DNA of 64,000 nt from Glycine soja (lineage: Eukaryota; Streptophyta; Magnoliopsida; Fabales; Fabaceae). Shown here one piece after another: positions 25,801 to 37,970 of this stretch. The position numbers were made by a program, and so were the translations under genes. The notes under the pieces are model-generated. The model made no database searches. It was not told where the DNA came from and saw nothing but the letters and a program-made list of their open reading frames with translations. The DNA is taken from positions 6,512,501-6,576,500 of the forward strand of contig NC_041005.1 in NCBI RefSeq assembly GCF_004193775.1. Direction: 5' to 3'. Every line of letters starts with the position of its first letter. Within the stretch, counting starts at the first letter, position 1.

Positions 25801-28590
25801 AAGCTCATCACTTGTATTTCACAAAAATAGAAAAGCTATAAAATCTTATATAATTCATCCTTTATTTGATCTTTTGAGTGTGGTTAGCCTGGAGAGAGCT
25901 GCTATTACCAGCAACACTTGACATTCCAAAATTTTATTGAAAACAGAGCAAACACCAGTAAAGGACTTTAGAAAGTTCAAACCATTGTGGAACACTGTAA
26001 CTCAAACTAGCATGTGACTCAATCATAGAAAGGTCAGCCTTAATATGTTTGAGTCACACTAACAGACAGCCAGGGTAAGACCTGAACCTGTGATGTGAAT
26101 TTTTATGTTGCTCCAAACAAATGCCAAACTGCTTTAAGCCTTGCTTAATTCCAGTTTAATATCCATAACCTAGAACACCCAGCCCAAATACCCTTCAAAT
26201 ATGAAAATGTAAAATCTTTAGTTGAAACCAGGTTTTCACAATTTTATTGTTTTGAAATGCATTCTATAATTATTTTACCATATTTTTTTTTATAATTGTT
26301 AAATTGTAGGTTTTAGATTTTTCATTTTGGTTTTGTAAGCAACAGCTTCCTATTGCTACGATGAATGATAGATTTGAGAAAACCATTCCATCCTCATGAA
26401 ATTTTGATGATATGAATACGAATAATTATAATTATGTGCATTGAATTGACGCATACTGGTCACTGGTGTTATACTCAGGCTCATGGTGCTTGGCTTCCCC
26501 CTTGGCTTGCTGTTCACTATATTCATAGTAAGGTGTGTCTATGTTGTATCTCCTCTAATGGTTGTTAAAGCAGCCTTCCTCACAAGTTCTGAGAATTTTA
26601 TCTTTCTGCCAGTCTTTTGTTGATAGTCATTGGAACAAACATGGGAAACCTGCTTTGGAAATGGTTACTCAAAAGGTAATGTTTTGGTTTTCATTTTGGC
26701 TATCAATCTTTCTTATCTGTTATTTCTTTTGACATGTTAATCAATTACAGATACAAGGTTTATTTTATTTCTTTATTACTACAAGCAAGTCATATTGGCT
26801 TCTTCATTTCATTGTCCTTCCTATTTATTCTAGGCCCTAGAGAAAAAGGCACAAGCTGGAAAGTGGGCTGAACCTCATGTGGAAACCATTAAAACTGTAA
26901 GACCCATTTTTATATCTTTCAGTTATTTGCTATGCTTTGCTTGTTTGTTATCAATCTTTCATATCTTTCAACTTTAAATTTTCTTTAACATCCAGCCAAA
27001 TTTAATTATTTTCTTCCTCACTTTTTCTCTTATTCAATTGAAGAAATGGGTCCCGGCCGTAAAAGAACAGTGGTCTGTGGTGAAAACAAATGCTGAACCT
27101 CATGTGCAATTATTGACCACGAAAACTGTTGAAGTTTATGAGGCATCAAAGAATGCAATTTCCCCCCACTTAAGCAAGGCAAAAGAAGTTGTAGATCCTT
27201 ATTATCAGGTATAAACCTCTTCAATTCATCCTCATGGTTTGTTTGTTTGCTGATGTGTTTCTTAAGGTATTCACTACTGGTTGACAGGAAGCTAGAAAGT
27301 TCAGCAAGCCATACATTGATCAGATTGCTATTGCAGCTAAACCTCATGTTGATAAAGTACAAGAGGTTTTGAAGCCCTACACAAAGGAGGTTGTTCGTGT
27401 TTATGGGAAGTTTTTGGAATCAGCTACTACATATCATCGCCAGGTTTCAAGCTTCATCTTTTTTTTAAGATATTGAAAAAAATTATGCAAATCCTTATTG
27501 TATTTTTCATTATTCATTGCTGATATCAATGCTTTTATTGTGTTTTTTTTTCTTCCATTTATTCCTGTTGCACTGTATCTACTCTTAAGAAAATTGAAAT
27601 ATGAACTTTGGTTGGCAGTCTGTGTTTTGAAATTTATAGTTGCCCGTTCGTGCAATCAGTCTTGGTTGTTTATCAATGACGAAATATAGTGAAAACCAAC
27701 TTAATATTGTTGCAGAACTAAATTTGTGTATTTATTAATTTTAGGGGGCAGTATGAGTGTCTGCTCATTAGTCGTGACTGCTACATGCTAACATTTCTTT
27801 AGTTTGGAGATCATAACATGATTTAGACATAGCTGTGATGTTGTTGAAGACAGATTTGGTTAAAAGTGTTTCTTAAGTTCCTTTTCGCTTATCATGTAGT
27901 GTGATTGTGATTTATAAAACTAGGATTATATTTTCTTGACTGCATATTCACTGAATTTCATGACAGTTCCAGGATCTGGAATAACCTTTTCCTTCAATGC
28001 CACGGCATTAGTAAAAAGTTCTGTTAACTTTTTAATTATTGTTTAATCAAGAAATGCTGAAAATTAGGCCTGGTATTGATATAAGGATAAATTGCAGTTT
28101 CTGAGTATTGATTTTTTTATTTCATGAAGGTCCAAGCTTCTGTCCAAGAGACACTGAAAAAGCATGAGCTTACTAGACCTCTTGCTACTAAAGAGTTGGA
28201 ATGGTTTGCGGTATGCAATGAATGAGTTTCTATTTCCTGATTAATATTACTGAAATTGACAGTGATCAGTTGATTTGACAAATAATATTGTCAATTTTTG
28301 CACTTTTGCAGGCCTCTGCCCTTCTGGCTTTACCTATTGTTTTAATGGCTAGAGTGTTTTCAGCTGTTTTCTGGTCAGTCTTAAATGTCTTTTTTAAAAT
28401 CCATATACTGATTTGCTTTTTGTTGATGTGTATGTCCTCTTGATATATGTGTGTGTGATTGGAACTTATAGTAACAGACACTTTTATTGTCTGCAGTAGC
28501 AAAAAAGTGAGTAAACCTGCTCGAAATGGAAACACTCACCATGCACGACGTAAACCTAAGCGAGGGCATCTAGACAAGCACACAACATGA
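22871..28590 (+). CDS. Membrane-anchored coiled-coil protein ('myosin heavy chain-related'), 14 exons
   Basis: Exons: 22871-23033, 23484-23611, 23822-23893, 23972-24085, 25099-25167, 25261-25317, 26479-26532, 26613-26675, 26834-26896, 27044-27208, 27288-27443, 28130-28210, 28312-28373 and 28497-28590. All have GT-AG borders and agreeing phases, giving 446 residues. The N-terminus is a signal peptide (hydrophobic run [19 protein letters not shown], likely cut near residue 24). Residues about 40-200 are heptad-rich and charged (coiled coil). Next comes a tryptophan-rich block ([14 protein letters not shown], about 202-215), then repeated AEPHV / AKPHV motifs that look like diverged internal repeats. 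One transmembrane segment lies at about 396-416 ([13 protein letters not shown]), followed by a short basic tail. This layout and length match Arabidopsis At2g24420/At4g31340 as I remember them. They carry 'myosin' or 'DNA repair ATPase' labels only because of the coiled coil; there is no motor or ATPase motif here. Location in the secretory system or ER is inferred. The biochemical role is unknown. Confidence 0.88.
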
Positions 28591-28806
28591 AGTTGGTTCC
28601 TGCTTTATTTTTTTTCTTGGAAAGAAATTAGGTATGCTATTGTATTCTATTATTTAATTGATTATGGATGCCTTCATTACTATAAATGTAATGACTAGCC
28701 CAGTTTCATCTTATACTAATTATTTTATGCGGCATGAATGATGCAAAGTATTAGAGTATGTGCTTGTATAACTGTGAAAACAGTTTTGTAGAATGAATGT
28801 AAGGGT
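28591..28806 (+). other. 3' UTR of the coiled-coil gene
   Basis: AT-rich sequence between the stop codon and the start of the copia remnant, with poly(A)-signal-like motifs. The retrotransposon begins about 215 bases after the stop, so it may affect transcript ends. Confidence 0.4.
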
Positions 28807-28996
28807 TGTTAGCTTTTGCTAACAGCACCTCACTAGTATTAGGAAGTCAATTTCTGTTAGTGTTAGTTCAGAGGGTCAGAGGTCTATATAGACCTTTGTT
28901 GTAACTTACTCTAACCAATTTTTCAGATTGCAATAATATCAATTTCCTTTCTCTCTTTCTCTCACTTTCTCTCACAAGTTCCAGATCTGTGCATCC

Positions 28997-29395
28997 ATGG
29001 CTTCCGCTCCTTTTAATTTCGTTTCTCAGTCGTTCCCAAACTCCATTGCCGAGAAGCTTGATGACTTAAACTATCTCCACTAGCGACAACATGTAGAACT
29101 GGTTATCAAGTTGTATAATTGCAGCGTTTCGTCGTCAATCCCATCGTTCTGCCTCGCTATCTCACGGAGGATGATCGCATTGCAGATCGTGTGAATCCTG
29201 AGTATGAAGCTTGGGAAGTTCAAGACCAAACGCTCCTTGTTTGGCTTCAATCTACTCTCTCGAAATCAGTTCTGTCGTGCGTACTTTGGCTCGAATCACT
29301 CCTATCAAGTTTGGGAGAAGATTCATGAGTACTTTAGTCTCCATACGAAATCTCGTGATGTTCACCATCCATCGCTGAGTACTTTAAACTAGTGA
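28997..29395 (+). pseudogene. copia gag remnant
   Basis: Starts with a copia-like MASAPFNFVSQSF segment and meets a stop at 29081-29083, where relatives read Tyr-Leu-His-Trp. After a frameshift it continues with a gag-like region (NPEYEAWEVQDQTLLVWLQS), then a second frame with SYQVWEKIHEYFSLHTKSR. The zinc knuckle is not visible, because the sequence jumps to the pre-integrase region. Confidence 0.7.
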
Positions 29396-29465
29396 ATCCC
29401 AAAATATCAAGCTATTCACTCACTTTGATGGACCTGATCAAATTTTCATAGGCAATGGTGAAGGT

Positions 29466-30213
29466 TTGAGTATCTCTGGTGTTGGTTTCTCTTCTTTTGT
29501 GTCCCCCAATGTTTCTCACATAACATTTAAACTTCACAAGTTATTACATGTTCTTTCAATTTCGAAAAATTTGTTATGTGTGAGTCAGTTTGCTAAGTAT
29601 AACTATGTTTTCTTTGAATTTCATCCTCACTTGTGTCTTGTGAAATCTCAGGAAACCAATAAAGTACTTCTTCAAGGAGTTGTTGGTGCTGATAGTCTTT
29701 ACTCCTTTTGTAATCTCAAGCTTCAAGACAACTCTCCTCTGTTGTTGTCTACCTCAACCTCAATTTCAGATACTGGCTTGCCTAGTACAGCTGCTACTGT
29801 TAATAATAACTCTAGTGCGGTTTCCAATTCTGTTGTTTCTTCTTCTAGTACTGCTAGTCTTTGGCATGTTAGATTAGGTCACCCTAATGGTCTTCAATCA
29901 TTGTAACATTTCTCCATCAAATAAAAATTTCTTAGGTTTTTGCTCTTCCTGCTGTATGGGAAAGTCTCATAGATTACCATCTCACACTTCTGTTTCTGTT
30001 TACTTTCCTTTGGAGCTTATTTTCACAGATTTGTGGGGACCTTCTCATTTGACTTCAGATGCTGGTTATAAATATTATGTATCCTTTATTGATGCTTTTT
30101 CCAGGTACACTTGGATATTTCCTATCAAGAAGGCTGAAACTCTTTCTGTTTTTCAAGCTTTTAAATCTATGGTTAAACTATAACTTAATACTAAAATCAA
30201 AAGTATTCAATCT

Positions 30214-30247
<34 letters not shown>

Positions 30248-30695
30248 GTGTGAATACAAACCTTTCTCTGCTCTCCTAACCTCCTATGGCATCTCTTACA
30301 AACTAATCTGTCCCCGCACTCATCATTAAAATGGTGTAGTTGAGAGAAAACACAAACATATAGTTGATTTGGGCCTTACATTGTTGCATCATGCTTCTTT
30401 ACCCTTACAGTTTTGGGATTATGCCTTTATTACTGCTGTCTATCTGATTAATAGACTTCCCATTGCTTCCCTCAATTTTGCCATTCCTTTTGTTACCCTT
30501 TTCAACAAGGATCCTGATTTTCATTTCCTTAAAACCTTTGACTGTGCCTGTTTTTCCTTGCTGAGGCCTTACCATACACAAACTAAATTTTCGATCCCAG
30601 GAGTGTCTATTTTTGGGGTATTCCTCCTCCCACAAAGGTCACAAATGTTTTTCTTCATCTGGCAGAGTCTATATTTCCAAAGATGTTTTGTTTAA
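29466..30695 (+). pseudogene. copia GAG-pre-integrase and integrase remnant
   Basis: Contains LLHVLSISKNLLCVSQFAK, the LWHVRLGHPNG motif of the pre-integrase zinc domain, then an integrase core (TDLWGP, YKYYVSFIDAFSRYTWIFP) with the first catalytic Asp. The frame breaks near 29905. At 30216-30245, where the second Asp lies (IQSD followed by Gly residues), there is a run of 10 T and 20 G. A stop falls just before the VERKH segment that carries the catalytic Glu. A later frame gives LLHHASLPLQFWDYAF, the usual integrase tail. Confidence 0.8.
30216..30245 (+). repeat. Poly(T)10-poly(G)20 tract in the integrase remnant
   Basis: Ten T followed by twenty G. It falls at the Phe-Gly-Gly codons after the second catalytic Asp. 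Possible sequencing or assembly artefact, or slippage in a dead element. Confidence 0.9.
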
Positions 30696-31110
30696 TGAAT
30701 TAAGGTTCCCTTATTCTAACCTGTTTCCCTCCTCTTCTAACCCCATTAAGAATCTTGATTCCTATTTCAGCCTTAATCCTAACCTATCTTCACCTTTTGT
30801 TATTCCCACCCCTCAATCCTCTCAACTGTCTCCCTCTCATTCTCCTTCTGTACCTTTTGTTCCTCCTGGTTTTCCCCCTATTCCAATCCATTCTCCCACA
30901 ACCTCTCTTTCTATGTCTCATCCATCCACATCTTCTAAGCCTACCTTTGTTCATCCTCAAACTTCAGAATCCACAACCCCTAGTGCATCCTCTTTTGAGT
31001 CCATTTCAGCACCTAATTCTATACCAGCTAATACACATGCTATGCAAACAAGGTCCAAGTCTGGAATTCACAATCCTAGACTACATCCTTCTTTATTTCT
31101 TACATTCTGA

Positions 31111-32760
31111 GCCCAAAATTGTGAAACAGGCTCTTGAAAATGTAGATTGGCTTGCTGCTATGCAACAAGAGTATGATGCTTTTCTGAAAAACAAGACTTG
31201 GGACTTAGTTCCCTTACCTTCTAATAGACAGGCTATTGGGGTGGGGAGTCAAAAGGATGCAGGGTGGGAATGGGAATTGAGTTGTAGGAGATCTCTTTTT
31301 GAAAACGAAATTGGCATGGCTGCTGAATTTTTAGAGGAGCTAGCACAAGTAACAGTTCATCAACACAGACCAGACTTATGGGTATGGAAGGATGACCCGA
31401 GTGGGAACTACTCAACGAAATCTGCATACCAGCTACTGGTGGAAGCAACAACGGGGGCTGCTGAAGATCAGACCTTTGTGGAGTTATGGAAGCTCAAGAT
31501 CCCACTTAAAGCAGCAGTGTTCACATGGAGGCTCATTAGAGACCGCTTGCCAACTAGGACCAACCTGAGGAGCAGACAAGTGGAGATAAATGATTCACGG
31601 TGCCTACTGTGTAACAGCCCGGAGGAGGATGCAGCACATTTATTCTTCCATTGCAATAAAACCCTACCTCTATGGTGGGAATCTCTGTCATGGGTGAACT
31701 CATTGGGTGTATTCCCACAAAATCCCAAACACCACTTTCTGCAACATGACAATGGATGTGCTGCTGGAATTAAAGCTAAAAGATGGAAGTGCTGGTGGGT
31801 AGCGCTAACATGGACCATTTGGAAGCATTGAAACGGGGTAGTTTTTGAAAACAAATCCTTCGACGGAAGCAAAGTGATGGATGATGCACTATTCTTACTA
31901 TGGTCTTGGCTTAAGGCAATGGAGAAGGGTTTCACAGTGCACTTTAGTCACTGGTCCTCCCACCTCAAAGCATTTTTCTATAATTAGGGAGTGACGACAG
32001 ATGTAGTAATTCCAATAGCTCATGCAGGGTATTTTATTTCCTACTATGGGTTCAATCAGGTTCTTAGTATTCCTTGTATGGCGCTCTGAACCTGCTGTAT
32101 ACCCATCCTTTTATGTATTTTAGTACCTCTGGTACTTATTTATAATATATCACCTACTTTTGCTGAGCAAAAAAAAGACAGGCTATTGGGTGTAAGTGGG
32201 TTTTCAGAGTAAAGGAAAATGCTGATGGGCCCATCAACAGGTTCAAAGCAAGGTTGGTAGCCAAGGGGTTTCATCAAATTCATGGCTTTGACTTTCATGA
32301 GACATTTTCTGCTGTGGTCAAGCCTGTCACCATTCGTATTGTTCTCACCCTTGCTCTGCCACATGGGTGGGAGTTGTTTCAGCTTGATGTGAATAATACT
32401 TTTCTAAATGGGCTTCTTGAAGAATCTGTATTTATGACATAGCCTCCTAGTTTTGAAGTTGCAAATAGGTCCCTAGTCTGCAAGCTCAACAAAGCTCTCT
32501 ATGGCTTGAAACAGGCCCTAAGGCAATGGTTTGATAGGTTGAAACTACTCTGCTGCAGTTTGGATTTGTTGGGAGCAAATGTGATTCTTCCCTTTTCATC
32601 TACAGGCAACAAATGCATATTGTCTATCTTTAGTCTATGTGGATGATATCATCATCACGGGTAGCTCTGCTTCTCTAATTCAGCAGCTCACAACCAAACT
32701 ACACACTGCATTCTCTCTCAAGCAACTTGGTCATTTGATTATTTTTTGGGTCTAGAGATC
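31111..32760 (+). pseudogene. copia reverse transcriptase remnant, split by a LINE
   Basis: The first part reads VDWLAAMQQEYDAFLKNKTW, the conserved start of copia RT, up to 31240. After the LINE it resumes at 32177 with [12 protein letters not shown], then [15 protein letters not shown], a stop at about 32441, ALYGLKQA and the catalytic YVDD at 32636-32647. In most relatives the [10 protein letters not shown] segment reads LDVNNAFLNG, so the catalytic Asp is present. A one-base frameshift near 32730 precedes FDYFLGLEI. Confidence 0.85.
31227..32190 (+). mobile_element. 5'-truncated L1-type LINE, 936 bp, with 14-bp target duplication
   Basis: The insert 31241-32176 ends in A8. It is bordered by identical GACAGGCTATTGGG copies at 31227-31240 and 32177-32190; removing one copy restores the copia sequence. 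The insert encodes the C-terminal zinc-binding domain of plant non-LTR reverse transcriptase (zf-RVT). This shows W-x-LKIPLKAAVFTWR, RLPTRTNLRSR and the cysteine/histidine cluster CLLCNSPEEDAAHLFFHC. A stop at about 31829-31831 (TGA in KH-stop-NGV, probably from CGA) breaks the frame, which then continues to LLWSWLKAMEKGF. The 3' UTR ends TTGCTGAGC before the A-run. Confidence 0.93.
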
Positions 32761-33591
32761 AAGTATCTACCCAATAACTCTATATTGATGACTCTAAGTA
32801 AATATATTTGTGATTTACTCCACAAAACTCACATGGCTGAAGCTTATTCTATTTCTTCCCCCATGGTCTCTAATTGCAAGTTATCTCGACATGGTGCTGA
32901 TATCTTTCACGATCCAACTCTATACAGATCTGTAGTTGGTGCCTTACAATATGTTACTCTTACTAGACTTGAAATCAGCTTTGCTGTCAATAAAATTTGT
33001 CAATTTATGGCTGCACCTCTAGACTCTCAATGGGCAGTAGTGAAAAGAATCTTGAGGTATCTCAAGGGTACTTTGTTTCAGGGACTACTTCTTCAGCCTA
33101 CTTCTGTTACAAAGCCCTTGGTTCTTCGCGCTTTTTGTGATGCTGACTGGACATCTGATGTGGATGACAGGTGTTCCACCTCAGGGGCTGCCATATTTCT
33201 TGGTCCAAACTTAATATCTTGGTGGTCTCGCAAACAAAAGGTCACTGCCAAGTCTAGTACTGAAGCTGAGTATTGCAATTTAGCTCAAACTTCCACCGAG
33301 TTAACATGGATTCATGCTCTTCTAACAGAGTTGCAAGTTCCATTCACTACTCCTGTAATCTTTTGTGATAACCAGAGTGCTGTGTCTATTGCTCGCAATC
33401 CTGTGTTTCACAGCCGTACAAAACACATGGAAATTGATGTCTTCTTCATAAGAGAAAAGATTCTGGCCAAGCAGCTTTCCATTGTGCATATTCCAGCTCT
33501 GGATCAATGGGCTGATGTACTAACTAAGCCCCTTTCTGCAGCAAGATTTGAAGTTCTCAGGGACAAACTCAATGTGGATTCTACTAAATGA
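32746..33591 (+). pseudogene. copia RNase H domain remnant (open for 281 codons)
   Basis: The best preserved part of the element. It has the RT thumb/connection (YRSVVGALQYVTLTRLEISF, RILRYLKGT) and then RNase H. Its catalytic segments are visible: FCDADWTSD, SWWSRKQKVTAKSSTEAEY, and FCDNQSAVSIARNPVFHSRT followed by KHMEIDVFFIREK. It ends ADVLTKPLSAARFEVLRDKL, the normal copia Pol C-terminus. It lacks its own start and would be made only as part of the broken polyprotein. Confidence 0.9.
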
Positions 33592-33595
33592 TTTG

Positions 33596-36500
33596 AGCCC
33601 TACTCTTTTTTTAACAGGTTCCACATGATTTTCGTGTAATGATGGAGTCCTTTAGAAAAATATGTTCTATTAGCTGTGTATATGGAAATGTTTTTGTTGG
33701 TAAAGGTAAAGCCTACATTGATGATCTCTACACCTCAAAAGGGATTAGTCTCTGTTGGTTGGGGGTACAACAAAGTATGTTAAAGAGTATGTTGATGACA
33801 TTTCTCAATTTTTATATAATGAACTCCTTTGCCATCTTGGATTTTCAATTGAGTGGCTAATTTGATTTTCTTCAAAGATTGAAGACTAAAGGGGAAATAA
33901 AGATTGAAAACTAAAGGGGAAATAATTTTGAGTATTGAACTGAACATCCTTGAGAAGCTTTGTTTGGTCTTTTAAATACCAAAACCACCTTATTGTGAAT
34001 TGATATTTTTGAGAGGAAAACAGACATTGTATCTCTTAATTCACTAAATTGTGAGATTGGAACGAAGCCTCTTTAACACTCCTCCTGGATCAAAGTGTTA
34101 ACAATAGAAAAAAACGAGTGTCTCATTTTCCTCCTCAATTTCTGCTTTGATATCATGTTGTGGTGTTTAATAAGTCGCTGGCATATAGTACAATTGTTTT
34201 TGAGGATAAGGGTAAAATGTTAAGTTCCATAGCACGTGTAAGTTATTTAGTTAATGTGCTTAGGTTATGTCAATTTATGTGATTCCATTTGGAAGGGTAA
34301 ACAAAACCAATATCTGTATGACCATCATAATTTTGTTTCACATTTGGAGATACATCACAGTAGAATGACCACCTACCTTGTGAAATTAGTATCTTGAAAA
34401 TACTTTTTGGGAGTGTTATAAAGGAGGTCTATGACCTAGTGTAGGGAGAGGGAGAGTAGGTTAAAATGGAGGAAAAAAAGGGGATTTGGTCCCAGGATCA
34501 AACAATCTCTTAAGGGCTAGGTGCCACTTGAGTTAAGTCCCTTCTGCAAAACTAGTTTTTTAATATTTTCTTAATCTAAGCAAAACAAGTAAAGAGCATC
34601 AAGAGTCTTAGACTTTAGAGGATACTTCATATGCTCAAAGCTATATGAATTTGACAATTGATATGAACAGAGGAATGATGGCCAACAAAAATAGAAGAAA
34701 GGAAAGTAGAATGCTATCGGCAACATTGTCTGAGCATCTTATGGGTAACAAATCACTTTTAGTTGATTGAAATGAGTCCTATTACTTTGGGGTCGGTGCC
34801 CATAAGTCTTCTTAAATTCCATATGTAGTGAGACAATTGGACATCTGGATGGTGGTCTATCATATTGTCATAAATGGAAGCATGAAACTATGATGCAATG
34901 CAACATTTCTTTCATTAACAGGCTTAGTGTTTATTGTGCAGTTTAGTTTTTAACATCATTTTTTTCCCCACTAACTATATTGAAATGCAATGCTCTAAAC
35001 ATACCCGTTTCTGTTTATTGCAGATAATTTTTCCTGTTCGCATGAGCTTATTGAGGGGATATATCTTTCCTGTCGTGTGGGGTTTCGAATATTTTACTTC
35101 TCTTTTTTTGGGTGAGGTAACTTTAGGATGTTTCACTGTAGAAAAGGGCACACAGTATGTTTAGATGTTCATGTATTATCACTGTTATATTTTCTTAAAT
35201 TCCTTGCACTCCCTTTTCCTGTTGGTTTTATTTTCTTAAATTCTTGACATAGTAGAAATGTTTCCACTTAATGTATGTTTATCAGAATCAGAACTAGTTC
35301 TGTCTATTGCGGTTGTCTGTGGAACTTGAAATTTATTACTAAAAGAAATTAATTCATGAGTTATTCTTCTTTGGAACTTGCTGATTTCCCCCCCTCTCCC
35401 TTCTTTTCTGTTCAAGTTTCTTGAATTATCCTTTGAAAATCGCAAAACATTTGTAATCTCATATTATGCAACATAGAGAACTAATTGACTTATTGTTACG
35501 TGAGGGCTATATTGTCTTTCCTGATCTGCATGTGTTTTATAAAGAAACAAGAGACAACTGGTTTAGTTTTGTTTATTTATCTGTGTAAGGTTTGGTTTGA
35601 TTTAGTTGGAAAGGAAGTCAGTATGGTTTAGTTCACAAATTACGGTTTGATTTGATTTAGGAGTAAAGGAAGATTTGTACGATTCAATTCACAAATTTGA
35701 ATGAACAGTCTTGCAAACAGTGTTTTTACGATAAAAAATCAGCTGAAATCTCAAAAATAAGTTGTCCCAAACATCTATATGTAATGGCGGAAATACTTCC
35801 TAGTTGTTAATTAGGATGTAAATGATGTTTTGCATTATATGTAGTTTAGTATCTACAAAATAATTTACTCTGGTTCAAAATCTGTTGCATTACACACTGG
35901 GTTGATTGATTGAGTTTGCTTTACTGGATGAATATTGGTGGACTCAATTGGAACTGAATTATAAGTGAATTGAACAGAGACTGTTTTGCTTTGAATGGTT
36001 TTGTAAAATCGAATTCTAAGAACACTGATCTTGCCTTATTTTAATTGGTAACATGTATGATTTATCCAAGGTCCTTTGAAAATTTTGCAATTGGTGAGTG
36101 TCAGTGTCTTATGCTCATTCTCAAATCTTGGGCTAAATGAGTTTTTTTGCTTAATTTATTGATCCGTGTTGCAATTGATTTGGTTAAGTTGGTTAATATA
36201 AATGTTAAAAAATGAATTTAAATAAATAAAAAGGTGGAGTTGTATATACCCTTTGCCTCGTTTGTTGCTTTGATGGCTTAAGCAATTTATTTTAGGTATC
36301 TTTGATGGCTTAAGCTTAGTCACTCATGCATTGTTCATTGTCACATTAATTTCTTTGTCCTTTTTCATATAAGTGAATATTGCAACTTGATACTCTCTTC
36401 CTATATTCACGCCTTGATACACATCATATAAGTCGTTGTCATCATATTTAGTGATAGATCACAACCTAGTGATACTGATATAACACAATGTCTCAATGTT

Positions 36501-37190
36501 CAATTTTAAATTGTCTCCTAAAGTCTCAAAGGAGTGTCATTCGTCACCTCTGGTTCTTGGTACTCACGCGACAGCACTTGCTAAGCTTGTCTCCCTATTT
36601 TCTCAGTTGTTTTTATTGAGTTTTGCCCATCACTCATTTTATTGAACACGTTCTAACAAGTCGTATTTAAGATTAAAAAAAAAAATACGTGAAGAAAGTG
36701 TTTCATTGTTTGTGAATTATGATGATATTTAGTAATGATGCTGGAGTGAGAATGTGAAGACTGATGATATTTGTTTAAATCATATATTCGATAACGGTGT
36801 TAGAAGAAGCTACATTATTATTAAAGAATTATCAAATAATTTATGTGATGTGCGGATTTACCTTTCTTTTCACTGCTGTAAATTATTATTTGTATCACAT
36901 TATTTTATTTGATGTTTGTTGTGTACCCTTGCTTTCAATTCTACACTTGCATGCATCAAATTTTGATTCATTATTTCATCGATAAACAATAAACCAATTT
37001 ATACAAAGTTGTTTATGACACATGCTTCTTTATTTCTATTGAAGCCAAAATTTTAAACTTGAACTCAACCTATTGGAAACAAGATAACAGATGAACTAGA
37101 TCAATTCAATTTGTCAATATAATCTATTAATTTTAATATTATGTATAGTTAAATTGTAAAATTTAAAAAATTATAACACTAAAATTAAGA
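33596..37190. other. Unassigned spacer after the copia element
   Basis: No 3' LTR or gene could be recognised. A tandem duplication of an AAGATTGAAxACTAAAGGGG unit lies near 33878-33920, and GATGGCTTAAGC is repeated near 36268-36315. Open frames of 60-80 residues show no motif. Composition is less AT-rich than the rest, so old retroelement sequence is possible. Confidence 0.4.
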
Positions 37191-37199
37191 CATTTTATT

Positions 37200-37201
<2 letters not shown>

Positions 37202-37291
<90 letters not shown>
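37202..37291. repeat. (TA)n microsatellite, 90 bp
   Basis: Uninterrupted TA dinucleotide tract. Confidence 0.95.
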
Positions 37292-37293
<2 letters not shown>

Positions 37294-37529
37294 AAATAAA
37301 TAATATCGAAATGCACATAAAGAATATTGTGTTATACTAAACCTTAAGTAAATAAGTCTTAATTATTTCTACTAATAGTCTAATACAATATTGATAAAAA
37401 CATAATATACATTTTTAAGGTGGGTTGGTGGACTGAAACGATTAATGTATTTTTGAACTTAAATAACAAGTGACACCTGATATTTGAACGTTGTTACATA
37501 CATCCAGCAAAATAGTTGGTACACCCCGC

Positions 37530-37604
37530 AACGGATTAGCTCATCCGTAAAATCGATTACTTTCGTGTTATTAGCACGACGCTTTAACCAATTGAGTTAA
37601 GACC
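37530..37604 (-). pseudogene. Degenerate tRNA-Ile(AAU)-like sequence, left copy
   Basis: Read on the minus strand from 37604 it gives GGTCTTAACTCAATTGGTTA and AGCGTCGTGCTAATAACACG. The D-arm and anticodon arm of tRNA-Ile with anticodon AAT are well kept. The T-arm is not recognisable, so it should not fold into a full tRNA. Confidence 0.6.
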
Positions 37605-37970
37605 AATTATGTTATAAAATAAATAATATTGTTATATATAACACTAAAATTTTTAATCTATATTTAATGCGCATATAAATTTAAATAATAAATTTTATGA
37701 CAATTAATTTTGATATAATAATTAATATATTTACATATATAAATTATAAATGATCTTATTATAATTGATTTTGATCTTATAATGCATTTTTTTATATATA
37801 AAAATTTTAAATAAAAATTATATGTTTCATAAAAATTCATATATGTAAACATATTAATTATTATATTAAAATTATTCTCACAAAATTTATTATTTAAATT
37901 TACATACGCATTAAATATATATTAAAAGTTTTAGTGTTATATATAGCAACATTTATTTTATAACATAATT

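Larger units (their letters stand above)
28807..33595 (+). mobile_element. Degenerate Ty1/copia retrotransposon, interrupted by a LINE
   Basis: The order gag, GAG-pre-integrase, integrase, reverse transcriptase, RNase H on one strand is diagnostic of Ty1/copia. The left end starts TGTTAGC with a small palindrome (TGTTAGC-TTTT-GCTAACA). It has a TATA-like CTATATAGACC and looks like an LTR to about 28980, but I could not find a matching 3' LTR or a tRNA primer-binding site. The reading frame is broken many times: an early stop in gag, frameshifts, a poly(T)-poly(G) tract in the integrase, a 936-bp LINE insertion in the RT region and a stop before the RT core. The element is dead. It lies directly downstream of the coiled-coil gene in the same direction. 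Confidence 0.85.

Noticed and set aside
33596..33860. 3' LTR of the copia element
   Set aside because: The sequence does not match the LTR-like start at 28807-28980, and no second TGTTAGC-type end was seen.
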